64,000 bases of DNA from Fibrobacter sp. (GTDB taxonomy: Bacteria; Fibrobacterota; Fibrobacteria; Fibrobacterales; Fibrobacteraceae), in contig JAKSIB010000005.1 of assembly GCA_024399065.1 (NCBI GenBank), positions 62,001-126,000 of the forward strand, given 5' to 3'. Positions 18,634 to 27,500 of the stretch are shown in pieces. The translations under genes and the position numbers were made by a program. Every line of letters starts with the position of its first letter. Positions within the stretch are counted from its first letter, which is position 1. Under the pieces are notes generated by a model. That model had not been told where the DNA came from and ran no database searches. It was given only the letters and a program-made list of their open reading frames with translations.

Positions 18634-19557
18634 CTATGGTAATTCAGGTAGTTCCATACTAGGTGGTGCGTCATCATAGTCAGACTCATCATCTTCGGCT
18701 TTCGCAATCGATTCCTCAAGATCATTCAGATACTTATAGAATAATGAATAGCTTTCAACCATATCATCCGATTCAGTCTCGAATATATCAGTCGGAATCC
18801 ATCGTTCATCCAGATACATCTTGGCCCGTTCGTAATATTCATAGTCATTCGGGATCCACACGTCATAGACATAGCCTAAATCAGTGACCAGCATCCCTAT
18901 ACGAATAATCTCCGGATATCCACCATACAAAACAACTTCCTTCATATTCGTCGGGACTTTAGTCTCGTCAATCGGATTTTCAGAAAAATCCTTATATGTA
19001 CGAATCGACTTGGAAATAGTGGAATCTACAGAAAATACATCGTAACTATATTTTCCCGGGACAAACATATTACCACTAGATTTAACAGTACCATTAGAGA
19101 TGGCAATGCCAAAAAGCTTTGAACTTACGTCAGTATCCTCGATCAGAGGATTCTTCTGAATATACTTGGTGGCAAATTTACCTACATTCACATTTTTAGG
19201 CACAAATCCAAGCGAATACGCCGTAGAGCAATCCTTCATGGCGACACTTGCAATAAAAGTACCGCCAAGATCGTCAAAGACGGCATCATAAGCATCACTT
19301 CCGGCAATACGTTCATTGGTAGACAGAATGAACGGAATTCCATTATAGACATAAATGGTATACCGTTCAGTCTTCATATCGCCGATAACGCCCGTATTGA
19401 CATATACATGCACAGGCTTGTAATGTTCAGATTCATCAGTTCGTAGGTCCACTACCAACTTCTTGAAATCCTCTATCATATCGGCGCCGTCGTAGTCACT
19501 CATGAAAACACTCATGGTCGGTACGACGGTAGTTAGTCCACGGTAAACATTATTCAT
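18634..19557 (-). CDS. Unknown protein with acidic C-terminus
   Basis: This 307-residue protein is not recognised. It is beta-rich in the first 220 residues and ends in an acidic, Pro-containing tail (DDESDYDDAPPSMELPELP). The ATG at 19557 overlaps the end of the gene before (ATGAATAA), so they are coupled; an in-frame TTG five codons upstream has no ribosome site. A strong terminator follows. Position among structural genes suggests a virion or assembly role. Confidence 0.7.
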   Translation of the reverse strand: MNNVYRGLTTVVPTMSVFMSDYDGADMIEDFKKLVVDLRTDESEHYKPVHVYVNTGVIGDMKTERYTIYVYNGIPFILSTNERIAGSDAYDAVFDDLGGTFIASVAMKDCSTAYSLGFVPKNVNVGKFATKYIQKNPLIEDTDVSSKLFGIAISNGTVKSSGNMFVPGKYSYDVFSVDSTISKSIRTYKDFSENPIDETKVPTNMKEVVLYGGYPEIIRIGMLVTDLGYVYDVWIPNDYEYYERAKMYLDERWIPTDIFETESDDMVESYSLFYKYLNDLEESIAKAEDDESDYDDAPPSMELPELP

Positions 19558-19912
19558 TGACAAGCAATCCAAGCGATTCGTTAACAGAGGTCAGAAGGGA
19601 ACCGAGGGTTGAACCCGGGGCAGTTGCGCCGGATTCAAGACGGCCAATATAATCATCAATCGCATTAAGGATATCACCAGACACGGTAGCCGTATCATAT
19701 TCAATCTTAATATCCTTCTTAACAGTGGGGACCCCATCTTCAACCGTCAATCCAGCCTTTTCAGCTTCTTCATTCGAAACATGGACACTATCGATGAATG
19801 CGTCAAATGCCAAGCGCACGGCCAGCGTAGACGGCAATCGATATGCGTTACGTTCAATATTCCAACGGTCAATAATACCCAACTTGATTTTCTTAGTCTT
19901 AATAGTCTTCAT
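19550..19912 (-). CDS. Small unknown protein in structural operon
   Basis: This 120-residue protein is not recognised. It has a basic N-terminus (MKTIKTKKIKLGIIDRW) and a helical body with moderate acidity. The ATG at 19912 has AGGG before it and is preferred to a TTG two codons upstream. It lies between dnaJ and the 307-residue gene. Size and place would suit a tail-assembly chaperone or small baseplate part, but no motif shows this. Confidence 0.65.
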   Translation of the reverse strand: MKTIKTKKIKLGIIDRWNIERNAYRLPSTLAVRLAFDAFIDSVHVSNEEAEKAGLTVEDGVPTVKKDIKIEYDTATVSGDILNAIDDYIGRLESGATAPGSTLGSLLTSVNESLGLLVNE

Positions 19913-19936
19913 AGACAAACCCTATGTCATTTTCCT

Positions 19937-20896
19937 TTAAATTATATCATTAAACCTGTTATTACGGATTTCAGTAAACATATTAGTATCCGAATCTGTT
20001 TTTTTCAGGGTAACATTGAATCGAATCAAGAACCCGGATACCTTCTTGATGAACGGAACACCCGTTATATCTTCAGGCGCCACGACCACATTGAACTCTC
20101 GGCCATTACCGGCGTCAACCTTAACACATGTTCCCAGTACAAGATCTTCAGGGTACATTTCAACAGTCGTATCGATCACATTGTCGGTTGCGTCATACGA
20201 ACATTTACCACATGGCGTGACATTAAACTTGACATGGAGATTGCCATTTTCACCACCATTAGATCCATTATTGCCATCACCACGCAAGTCCAGCTTCAAT
20301 ACACCCGGCATGTAATTAATTGGTTTGACAACCGTCTTTGTAACACTGCCAGAACCATTACACACATCGCACTTTTCTTCCGTCTTGTATCCGGTGCCGT
20401 CACAACCGATGCATTTACGCTTACGGCCCTTAAAATGGATCATTCCATAGCCACCACAATGAGGGCAAACATGATGTATTTTGGCACCAGTACCGGCACA
20501 TTCTAGGCATTCACTATGGCGGGTGAATGTGATCGGCATTGCCGGCACCCCAGTCATAAACATGTCGACCGGCAAATTGACTGTCAAGTCAATATCCGTC
20601 CCATGCTTCATGTTTTTGGGTTTTATAGGTTTTTTGCCAAAGTTTTTGGCAACTTCCGGACGTCCAAAAACTGATGCCAGCATATCAAAGTCGGCTGCAA
20701 ACGCATTGGATTCGTCATATTTCCTACGATCCTCAGGCGTCTTGATAATTTTATAAGCCTCATTCAGCTTAACCATCATGGAATCATCCCCATTATTCTT
20801 GTCAGGATGATATTTTTTAGCCAATATTTTGTACTGTTTCGCTATTTCAGCATCGGTAGCCGTTGGGCTAACCCCAAGAATCTCGTAAACACTCAT
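19937..20896 (-). CDS. dnaJ: DnaJ-type co-chaperone (Hsp40)
   Basis: This 319-residue protein would stimulate the ATPase of host DnaK and help protein folding or virion assembly. It has a J-domain with HPD at residues 30-32, and a zinc-binding cysteine-rich region with four CxxCxGxG-like repeats (CLECAGTG, CPHCGGYG, CIGCDGTG, CDVCNGSG) at about 125-195. A substrate-binding beta domain follows. It is shorter than E. coli DnaJ (376), mainly because the Gly/Phe linker is nearly absent. The start codon is unusual: its first two bases are the last two bases of an IS605-type element (20895-22352), and only the G is native. Removing the element would still give an ATG, because the target ends in AT. 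Confidence 0.93.
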   Translation of the reverse strand: MSVYEILGVSPTATDAEIAKQYKILAKKYHPDKNNGDDSMMVKLNEAYKIIKTPEDRRKYDESNAFAADFDMLASVFGRPEVAKNFGKKPIKPKNMKHGTDIDLTVNLPVDMFMTGVPAMPITFTRHSECLECAGTGAKIHHVCPHCGGYGMIHFKGRKRKCIGCDGTGYKTEEKCDVCNGSGSVTKTVVKPINYMPGVLKLDLRGDGNNGSNGGENGNLHVKFNVTPCGKCSYDATDNVIDTTVEMYPEDLVLGTCVKVDAGNGREFNVVVAPEDITGVPFIKKVSGFLIRFNVTLKKTDSDTNMFTEIRNNRFNDII

Positions 20897-21000
20897 GAAC
20901 TACCCTCCCACTAAAGATGGGTGGGTTTCCCCGTGTCCATCTGTGGCATTACAAGCTTCCTGCTCAAGGTGTGCAACCACACCAGTGTCAACAGGCTTAA
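20895..21000 (-). ncRNA. Predicted TnpB guide RNA (reRNA/omega RNA) of element 1
   Basis: In this family the guide RNA comes from the right end of the element, overlapping the end of tnpB and reading into flanking DNA. The region ends in the conserved hairpin and GTAGTTCAT; the flank, and so the guide, would begin GAGTGTTTACGAG, the first codons of dnaJ. The 5' limit is approximate. Confidence 0.5.
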
Positions 21001-22147
21001 TGGTTCCATCCATTCCCTCAGTCCCTGAGGTATTTCCACTTAAACGTATGCGATTCCCTTCATTCAGTATGTTGATAGCTGCGTTCTGGTCTCTATCTAG
21101 CCAAGTGCCACAATTCGGGCAAGTCCACTCTCTATCAGATAGAGTCAGGGTGGTATTCTTGTAACCGCAGCAGTGGCATAGCTTGCTGGACGGATAGAAC
21201 GAACCTACCTTGACATAGTATCTACCGTGCCAGTAGGACTTGTAGGCAACCATATCACAGAACCTACCGAACGATGCATCGGCTATTGCCTTGGCTAACT
21301 TATGGTTCTTCAACATATTTGACGGCTTCAGGTCTTCAGAGTAGATGTATTGGTTCTCTACAACTAACTGCTTGCTGACCTTGTGCTGGAAATCAATTCT
21401 CTGGTTTCGTATCTTCTCGTGTACCAGAGCGACACGGTGCTTCTGCTTCCGATAGTTATTTGAGCCTTTGGTGCAATGTGACAGCTTACGCTGTTCCTTT
21501 GCTAACTTTTGCTCACTCTTTCGGAAATATTTTGGATTGTCAATGACGCATCCATCGCTGTCTATCAAGAAATCCTTGATGCCGAGGTCGAAACCAACCT
21601 CATTTTGATTAGGAGGCAGTTTCAGCCGTTCATCATCCATTTCTACTAGGATGGAACAGAAATACTTACCCGTAGTTGACTTGGATATCGTCAGGCTGCA
21701 TACTTTGGTTATGGGCAATGACGTGAAATCATAATCTTGCCTAAACTTAACCAATCCCGCCTTCGGTATGAATATCCTATCGTTTCGTACACCTCGGATT
21801 AGCTTACCTATGATTTTCGACATCATCGCATTACGATAAGATTGTCTATCACTCTTCTTCTTGAACTTTGGGTAGTTAGCCTTCTTGTCAAAGAATTTCT
21901 GATAGGCTTCCTTGGCATCCATATAGACGTTTGCCATACCTTGGCTGTCGGCTTCCCGCATCCAAGGCCACTCCTCCTTGAACGACGCCAACTTCGGTGT
22001 AAATGACATCCGAGTTTCCTCGTATATAGCTTGCTTCAAGGCAATGAACTGGTTGTATATGAAACGGCAAGTGCCGAAGGTTCTATTGAAGAACCTCTCC
22101 TGCCGTTTAGTTGGATACAACCTTATCTTGAATGCCTTGTTTATCAT
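20900..22147 (-). CDS. tnpB: TnpB, RNA-guided nuclease of IS200/IS605 family
   Basis: This 415-residue TnpB would cut DNA next to a short target-adjacent motif as directed by an RNA from the element's right end, helping the element persist. The RuvC catalytic residues look intact: Asp in GFDLGIKDFLID, Glu in YSEDLKPSNM and Asp in DRDQNAAINIL. A four-cysteine zinc finger (CHCCG...CPNCG) lies between the last two. The ATG at 22147 starts MINKAFKIRLYPT, the usual TnpB opening. The C-terminal 35 residues run into the right end, and the stop TAG lies in the terminal sequence. It is closely similar to the TnpB at 30944-32191. A predicted pseudoknot covers its leader. Confidence 0.95.
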   Translation of the reverse strand: MINKAFKIRLYPTKRQERFFNRTFGTCRFIYNQFIALKQAIYEETRMSFTPKLASFKEEWPWMREADSQGMANVYMDAKEAYQKFFDKKANYPKFKKKSDRQSYRNAMMSKIIGKLIRGVRNDRIFIPKAGLVKFRQDYDFTSLPITKVCSLTISKSTTGKYFCSILVEMDDERLKLPPNQNEVGFDLGIKDFLIDSDGCVIDNPKYFRKSEQKLAKEQRKLSHCTKGSNNYRKQKHRVALVHEKIRNQRIDFQHKVSKQLVVENQYIYSEDLKPSNMLKNHKLAKAIADASFGRFCDMVAYKSYWHGRYYVKVGSFYPSSKLCHCCGYKNTTLTLSDREWTCPNCGTWLDRDQNAAINILNEGNRIRLSGNTSGTEGMDGTIKPVDTGVVAHLEQEACNATDGHGETHPSLVGG

Positions 22148-22155
22148 ATACAAAA

Positions 22156-22241
22156 ATGGCCCATTGAGGACTAAACTGGCATTCAATTCCCCAACAGGCC
22201 ACAAAATTCTTGTTTCCGATAGGACAATAGAGAATGCCAGT
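22156..22241 (-). ncRNA. Predicted H-type pseudoknot leader of tnpB, copy 1
   Basis: On the minus strand, ACTGGCATTC (22241-22232) pairs with GAATGCCAGT (22184-22175). GTGGCCTGTTGGGG (22202-22189), inside that loop, pairs with CCTCAATGGGCCAT (22169-22156) downstream: 14 pairs, four of them G-U. The second strand of helix 2 ends nine bases before the tnpB ATG. TATAAACG lies about 20 bases upstream (22262-22269). Copies 2 and 3 keep the pairing with different bases. Confidence 0.7.
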
Positions 22242-22351
22242 AATCCATTGTTCTACCTATACGTTTATACATTGTAGAAAAATATTTCAGATATGGCAAG
22301 TCGGCTATCATCTCACGGGCTAAAGACCCGTAAGTTTTCTCGCCGACAAAT

Positions 22352-22359
22352 TATAAACT
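22352..22359 (+). promoter_or_regulatory. Late-promoter motif TATAAACT at element edge
   Basis: TATAAACT lies 25 bases before the 189-residue gene. The first T is the terminal base of element 1 and ATAAACT is native flank. Confidence 0.7.
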
Positions 22360-22384
22360 ACATCAAAAGAACATTGGGTGACTT

Positions 22385-22954
22385 ATGGCTAAGAATTCAA
22401 AAGGAATCACTGCAGCACAAAATATGAAAAACTGGGTTGATCTAACTGGGGTCGTCCAGAAAAAACACCAAAACAAGCTAAAAAATGGCAAATACCCACG
22501 TATGGGATTCCCGGAATGGAATTTCGACAGCGCCGTTGGCCACAGTCACCCTATGGGAACCGACGCTGGATCAGGAAACGGCGGATTTGCCGGCGGGGCA
22601 AGCCTTACCGCTGGATTTGCACCGTCAGCGGTAGCAACCAGTTCAGGCCCAGTCGCCGCAGCACCATGTGGCGAATCGATCGAACCGTCCGACTTCAACG
22701 CAATCCTTGAACATTTCAAGGCAGAAAATCCGACATCGGCCGTAGTCGATAAAATCAAAGATATGTTCAATGCGTCACAGGATGGAAATTTGACACCTCT
22801 TATCCATGATTCTGAAGGCGTCGATACTGTTGCAGACATGGAAAATCGACCAACGGACGACACCCAGACATCAGCGTTGGCAGCAGCATGTGAAGCTGTC
22901 TTATACGCATTCAAGGCATACACTGGAGTCGATTACTTCAATTACAGAAAATGA
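22385..22954 (+). CDS. Small Gly/Ala-rich protein, probable virion component
   Basis: This 189-residue protein is not recognised. It has a basic N-terminus, a Gly/Ala-rich low-complexity centre (about residues 58-95) and an acidic helical C-terminal half. A late-promoter motif stands before it. Its stop codon is TGA, of which the last two bases are given by the end of the neighbouring IS-derived element; exact removal of that element would give TAA at the same codon, so the protein is unchanged either way. Confidence 0.7.
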   Translation: MAKNSKGITAAQNMKNWVDLTGVVQKKHQNKLKNGKYPRMGFPEWNFDSAVGHSHPMGTDAGSGNGGFAGGASLTAGFAPSAVATSSGPVAAAPCGESIEPSDFNAILEHFKAENPTSAVVDKIKDMFNASQDGNLTPLIHDSEGVDTVADMENRPTDDTQTSALAAACEAVLYAFKAYTGVDYFNYRK

Positions 22955-23033
22955 ACTACCACCCACTAAAGATGGGTGGGTTTCCCCGAGCCCATCTGTG
23001 GCATTACAGGCTTCCTGCTCAAGGTGTGCAACC
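22951..23033 (-). ncRNA. Solo right end / predicted guide RNA without tnpB
   Basis: This 83-base segment is homologous to the guide-RNA region of elements 1 and 2, keeps hairpin CCCATCTTTAGTGGG, and has no tnpB next to it. A transcript reading leftward would carry the guide TTTCTGTAATTGAAG from the end of the 189-residue gene. It lies downstream of the terminator at 23110-23183, so its source of transcription is unclear. Confidence 0.5.
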
Positions 23034-23109
23034 TCAAGTCTCTGAACCATAACTTTCCGCAGTCTGCTGTGTGGCAAAGCCATACAGCAACAAGCTGCTG
23101 GCCCATATT

Positions 23110-23183
23110 AAAAAATCTGGTCCATTCTGAATAGGTTAAGTAGTCATAAGACCATCAAAACTCATTCATCAGAATAGGGCCAG
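23110..23183 (-). terminator. Terminator of the LRR cargo operon
   Basis: On the minus strand two arms (23183-23169, CTGGCCCTATTCTGA, and 23130-23117, TCAGAATGGACCAG) pair with one bulge and are followed by ATTTTTT. The loop is long (38 bases). Confidence 0.65.
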
Positions 23184-23210
23184 TTTGTATGAAATATTGT
23201 TTACAGCCGA

Positions 23211-23339
23211 TTACTCTAGATTGGGTCGGTCCGAAATCATATCCAATTGATTCCTGTCCGGTTCCTCACGCTTCTGTTTCATCTCAGCAATACGTTGCTT
23301 GAACTTGGCTATTACTCGCTCTTTCGTTTCTTGATTCAT
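23211..23339 (-). CDS. 42-residue charged protein, LRR cargo operon
   Basis: The product is strongly charged and helical (MNQETKERVIAKFKQRIAEM, then KQKREEPDRNQLDM). It starts 18 bases after the LRR gene's stop and has an excellent ribosome site (TAGGAG, seven bases before ATG), which is the main evidence. A terminator follows. Function unknown; it is part of the element's cargo. Confidence 0.65.
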   Translation of the reverse strand: MNQETKERVIAKFKQRIAEMKQKREEPDRNQLDMISDRPNLE

Positions 23340-23356
23340 GATGATTTCTCCTACAG

Positions 23357-24376
23357 TTATTTTTTCATATCTCCACCCCAATATACTGGGATTTGAGAAC
23401 GTTCAATCTTGGCCTGCTCTGATGCATACTCGCCTGTTTCTGGATTGTAGCCGCAATTAGTGAAACAGTCACTATAAGATCTAGCGACTACTGCATTATT
23501 GTAGAAATCAAGCATTCCGGCCTCGACAGATGTGCAGCCTCGAAACATAGTATTCATTTTCGTCACATTGGATGTATCAAGCCGTGGAATGCTTGTTAGA
23601 GATGTGCATCTATAAAACATAAAACTAGTATTCGTCACATTGGATGTATCAAGTTGTGGAATGCTTGTCAGAGATGTGCAGTCTCGAAACATATCATACA
23701 TAGTTGTCACATTGGATGTATCAAGCTGTGGAATGCTTGTCAGAGATGTGCAGCCCCAAAACATGTCTTCCATATCCGTCACATTGGATGTATCAAGCTG
23801 TGGAATACTTGTTAGAGATGTGCAGCCCCAAAACATACGAGTCATACTCGTCACATTGGATGTATCAAGTTGTGGAATGCTTGTCAGAGATGTGCAGTCT
23901 CGAAACATACCATACATACTCGTCACATTGGATGTATCAAGCTGTGGAATGCTTGTTAGTAATGTGCATCCTTGAAACATACTCTCCATATCCGCCACAC
24001 TGGATGTATCAGCAAACGCAAGGAATGAATATTCTATTCCAGTATATGTCCTATACCAGTCCTCGGTATCAAGAGTCACGTCCACCACAAGTGAAGGCTT
24101 GCTATTCTCAACAACAGATACCGACACCTGACTTTCTTCCAGTTCATATATTTCCGCCAAAATACTAGGCGTGGTAAGGGTCTCAACAGCGTCCTCGTAT
24201 GACATCTCAAGTTCATCCAGCATTTCCTCGGTAATCATATACTTTGCCCTATATGTCCTAGGCGGAAGAATAATCGGTTCTGGTCCGGGTGGAACGGGCG
24301 TAGGGGAAGGAGTGGGCTGGTATGCTTGGTTTTCTAACCACATAACGTAAGCCATATGCATCAATGTTGGAGCCAT
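23357..24376 (-). CDS. BspA-type leucine-rich repeat protein, element cargo
   Basis: This 339-residue protein has three parts: a short N-terminal region with a Pro-rich stretch (PTPSPTPVPPGPEP), a domain at about 40-140, and seven BspA-type repeats of 24 residues (LTSIPQLDTSNVTxMxxMFxxC). The repeats are nearly identical in DNA as 72-base tandem units, a sign of recent expansion. The end (NCGYNPETG, then IPxxWGG) is like that of the LRR gene at the start of the window. No clear signal peptide or membrane anchor is seen. The start has AGGA and a late-promoter motif 32 bases upstream. It lies inside IS605-type ends, so it appears to be carried by a mobile element. A role in host binding is inference. 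Confidence 0.85.
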   Translation of the reverse strand: MAPTLMHMAYVMWLENQAYQPTPSPTPVPPGPEPIILPPRTYRAKYMITEEMLDELEMSYEDAVETLTTPSILAEIYELEESQVSVSVVENSKPSLVVDVTLDTEDWYRTYTGIEYSFLAFADTSSVADMESMFQGCTLLTSIPQLDTSNVTSMYGMFRDCTSLTSIPQLDTSNVTSMTRMFWGCTSLTSIPQLDTSNVTDMEDMFWGCTSLTSIPQLDTSNVTTMYDMFRDCTSLTSIPQLDTSNVTNTSFMFYRCTSLTSIPRLDTSNVTKMNTMFRGCTSVEAGMLDFYNNAVVARSYSDCFTNCGYNPETGEYASEQAKIERSQIPVYWGGDMKK

Positions 24377-24408
24377 AATATCATCCTATTGCTTGACATC
24401 ATATAGAT

Positions 24409-24416
24409 AGTTTATA
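24409..24416 (-). promoter_or_regulatory. Late-promoter motif TATAAACT before LRR gene
   Basis: An exact TATAAACT lies 32 bases before the LRR start and inside the mobile element. Confidence 0.6.
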
Positions 24417-24526
24417 CGTTAGTCAACTAGATTGACCATACATTCAAATTTTCAGCAAGGATATAATCAGCATCAGTGAGTTTTCTTGCTACGACTATTA
24501 TAATGTATGATTGATTATCAACAAGA

Positions 24527-24547
24527 AACCCCCTCATTGAGGGGGTT
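24527..24547 (-). terminator. Terminator of the 2103-residue gene
   Basis: A 9-base-pair perfect stem (AACCCCCTC with GAGGGGGTT) with a 3-base loop lies 14 bases after the stop. Only a short T-run follows. Confidence 0.8.
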
Positions 24548-24560
24548 ATTTCATTGTGTT

Positions 24561-27500
24561 TTAATCGTCGTATTCAGAATTATATACGGGTTCTTTTTCC
24601 GTCTTGTTTATTTTTTTGGGTTTCGGTTCAGTTTGTTTAGGTTGCGATGATTTCATGGACTTCTGACGCTTTGCGGGTTGCTTACCAACGACAGTGGAAA
24701 CGTCATCAATATCCTCTGTATCCACAACGGAATTACGTGGTTCCGATCCAGCAGCATGTACTTCAATTTGATACTCTTCACCAGAATCATCAACAACAGT
24801 TACACTAGACTCATCCGAATCATCGGATTCCGGCGCTGATTCAGGATCATTTGTAGATACGGGTCTAACAACCGGATTACGCACCTTATTCGCACGGCCA
24901 GAAGATTTAGCTTTCTTGGCATTAGTCGGGGTGGTAGTCTTAACCGGCGTCGGAACCTCTTCTTCGTCATCATCCTCGTCACCGTCATCAGCGTTAACGT
25001 CATAATGGTCGTTCTTAAATTTCAGTTCATCAAACTTCACCTCGCCCTTACTAGCAAGCTCAGTAATATATTGATCAACTGCATCAGAAAGCACTGCAAC
25101 ATCATCACTAGGTACAGCAGCAATCACATGAGCAATGATGCCAACCATTAAATTGCCATAAATAACCCCAAAAGGATCTATAGATACCATCTGGCATTTC
25201 GGATATGCCTGAATCTTGCCATTATCCATCAATGCAGCGATCAACTTTTTAATCTTGCTATCGTCAACGTCAGGACGTTCAGACATGACGGCAATCTGCT
25301 TATTTATATCGATGCCGGTATCATATGCAACAATAACCATATTAAGGTAAGGAATAACCGTCGTAATGTTCGCATGTTCATTCAAATCACCGGCCGATTC
25401 AGCAAGTTTCAATGCTTCGGACACAAAGTTTCTAAATGTGCGTTCATCGTACGATTCATTGAACATAGTAACAACAAAATCAGAACTGCCCACGGAATTC
25501 CTAATGTACCCAACCGAAGCTAACTCACGCATGACATTCTCAAAACCGGCGTCAGTCATTGCATTGAATGCCGTCGGGCCAAGACGCATGTGTCCGATAC
25601 GCTTAACAGTTGCTTCAGACGGCTTGATCGATCCAATCGCAACCGAATTTCCACCATTACTAAAGGATTCGGTAAACTTGGTGTACAACAATTGTGCACG
25701 TTGACCCATCGTAGAATCCGAATCACCATTACTGTACAATTCCCTCAGCAAAGCAACAATTGTTTTATACTGGTCAGACTTTGTATCTCCAAAGAATCCA
25801 TGTGGCAAACCAGATTCAGTGTCCAACTCAGTCAAAGATTCAAATATAGCATACATTTGCTGGCCGATTTTAGTACTCAGCAACTCATCACTATTATCAG
25901 ATGACCCGAAATACAAACTAGCAAAATGGTCAGCCATGTCTAATGAAACGGCATCAGGAATAGAAGCCAACACACTACACACGGAATACGCCCATTCCAA
26001 ATCAATGGCATTAGCTCTGTCAGCGGTTCGTGTAGGAGTAATCTTATTCATCTGCACAAGCATACGTTCCATATCTGAATGGAAATTTTGGTCATTTTTA
26101 CCATGGTCAGACGCATACTGAATCATACGGGCACGATTTTTATCAATCATCACATGAGCGGCTGCTTTTTGACCGGCATGGGTACCAGCTGCCACAATGT
26201 ATGATATAGGCGTATCCAGATCAGCAACCAAACGCTTGATCGAATCATTAACTACTTCACGAGTTTCAGTTGTCTCACGGCTATTTTCAGTCACATCACT
26301 TGTCGAATACACGGCAGAAAGAACTTTTTGGCCAACTACACGGCGAAGACTCTTTACAACAGCAATGATATCATCTTTCGTTATGTCAGCCGGTTCATTA
26401 ACTTCATGCGACAATTTATCACCGCCAAGGAAACCCATGATCGTATTCAACGACATTTGTTCACCGGCAGATGCAGCATCAGCCATAGCAATAGTCTGCT
26501 GTCCGTCATCATTCTGCTGGATTTCAAAAACACGTCCATTTTTGACACGTTCCTTAGACCCACCCTTTGTTGCATCCGACCCATCAGTCTTGGAATAATT
26601 CTTTACGTATGGATAAACAGGCTGTCCATTCATTACAGTAGTAAGGAACGTCATTAACTGATTGTAATCAGAATCCCCATTACGTTCATCATCAATCAAC
26701 GCATTAATCGCTTCACGCTGTAAATCGTTATCAGCCATATTACCATATAGGATATCGTTTCTAGCCATATTCTTATAAATAGAAGCTTCGCTACGGTCTA
26801 AACGGGTATTAGCATTATAACGTTCATCTGTTATACTACGATCAAAGGTTCCTATCATCAAACCTACAGAATATGCAAAATCAGCCAATTCCGGATTCGA
26901 TTCCATTTCAGTAACCATATTATCGTAATATGATTCATGGGCATTAGCCACTGCACCGGTTGGAGCGTTACTATATTTTTTCACGCCACGGAAACGGGCA
27001 CGGGCAAAGGCATCTATTGCATTATCTTCACTGTCGTTAAAATCGCCATGTTTCTGAATACCGTTGACATTATTAACAAATCGACTTAACGTTTCCTTAG
27101 AATCGGGTGTCAACACTCCACCTAAATACGACAATACAGATACAGCCGATGAAGCCCATCCATAAGTATCATCCGAATAAGTTTCATCCGTTGTAGCTGA
27201 CTCCAATTTTTCAATTGCATAATCAGCGGCTGATATCGAAACTGGATTTCCACTATTCTTTTCGATAATACGCCTAATAGATTTCAATGAGCTCACCAAG
27301 TCCCTTACAGTATCCGCATACATATTGTATTTCGAGAAGATAAAGGTTCCGATCACTAAAATAATTTGTGCAACGGCAGTGTCATCAGACATAGTGAACG
27401 GTAACACTTTACCATTACGATTCAACTTCTTAATAATCATCGACGCAGTATCGATAGCCGCACAAGCTCGCTTTAAACTTTCACCAGAAACACGACTGCT

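Larger units (their letters stand above)
20895..22352 (-). mobile_element. IS200/IS605-type element 1 (tnpB only)
   Basis: This 1458-base element has no tnpA. Read on the minus strand, its left end starts after AGTTTAT (plus 22353-22359) and contains hairpin CACGGGTCTTTAGCCCGTG (22313-22331). Its right end closes with hairpin CCCATCTTTAGTGGG and then GTAGTTCAT. Boundaries come from comparing three related copies. Exact removal joins TTTAT to GAGTGTT and leaves the dnaJ ATG intact. There is no target duplication, as expected for this family. The left end supplies the T before ATAAACT, so the late promoter of the next gene survives. Confidence 0.85.
22951..24499 (-). mobile_element. IS605-type element with LRR cargo and no tnpB
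   Basis: The right end (22951-23033) matches the right ends of elements 1 and 2 over 83 bases, including hairpin and GTAGTTCAT. The left end (24499-24476) matches the left end of element 2 at 22 of 24 bases (starting AATAG, ending CTCAC) and follows ATTAT on the minus strand. The inner left hairpin is lost. Between the ends lie an LRR gene, a 42-residue gene, a late-promoter motif and a terminator. Exact removal rejoins AGAAA to ATAA and keeps the upstream gene's last residue and stop. Confidence 0.7.

Noticed and set aside
23520-24010. Regular direct repeats that could be mistaken for a CRISPR array
   Set aside because: The 72-base period is in frame with the 24-residue LRR unit and has no unique spacers.
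24530-24550. GC-rich hairpin as an element end
   Set aside because: Its loop and stem do not match the CTTTAG-loop hairpins of the IS family; it fits a terminator for the 2103-residue gene.
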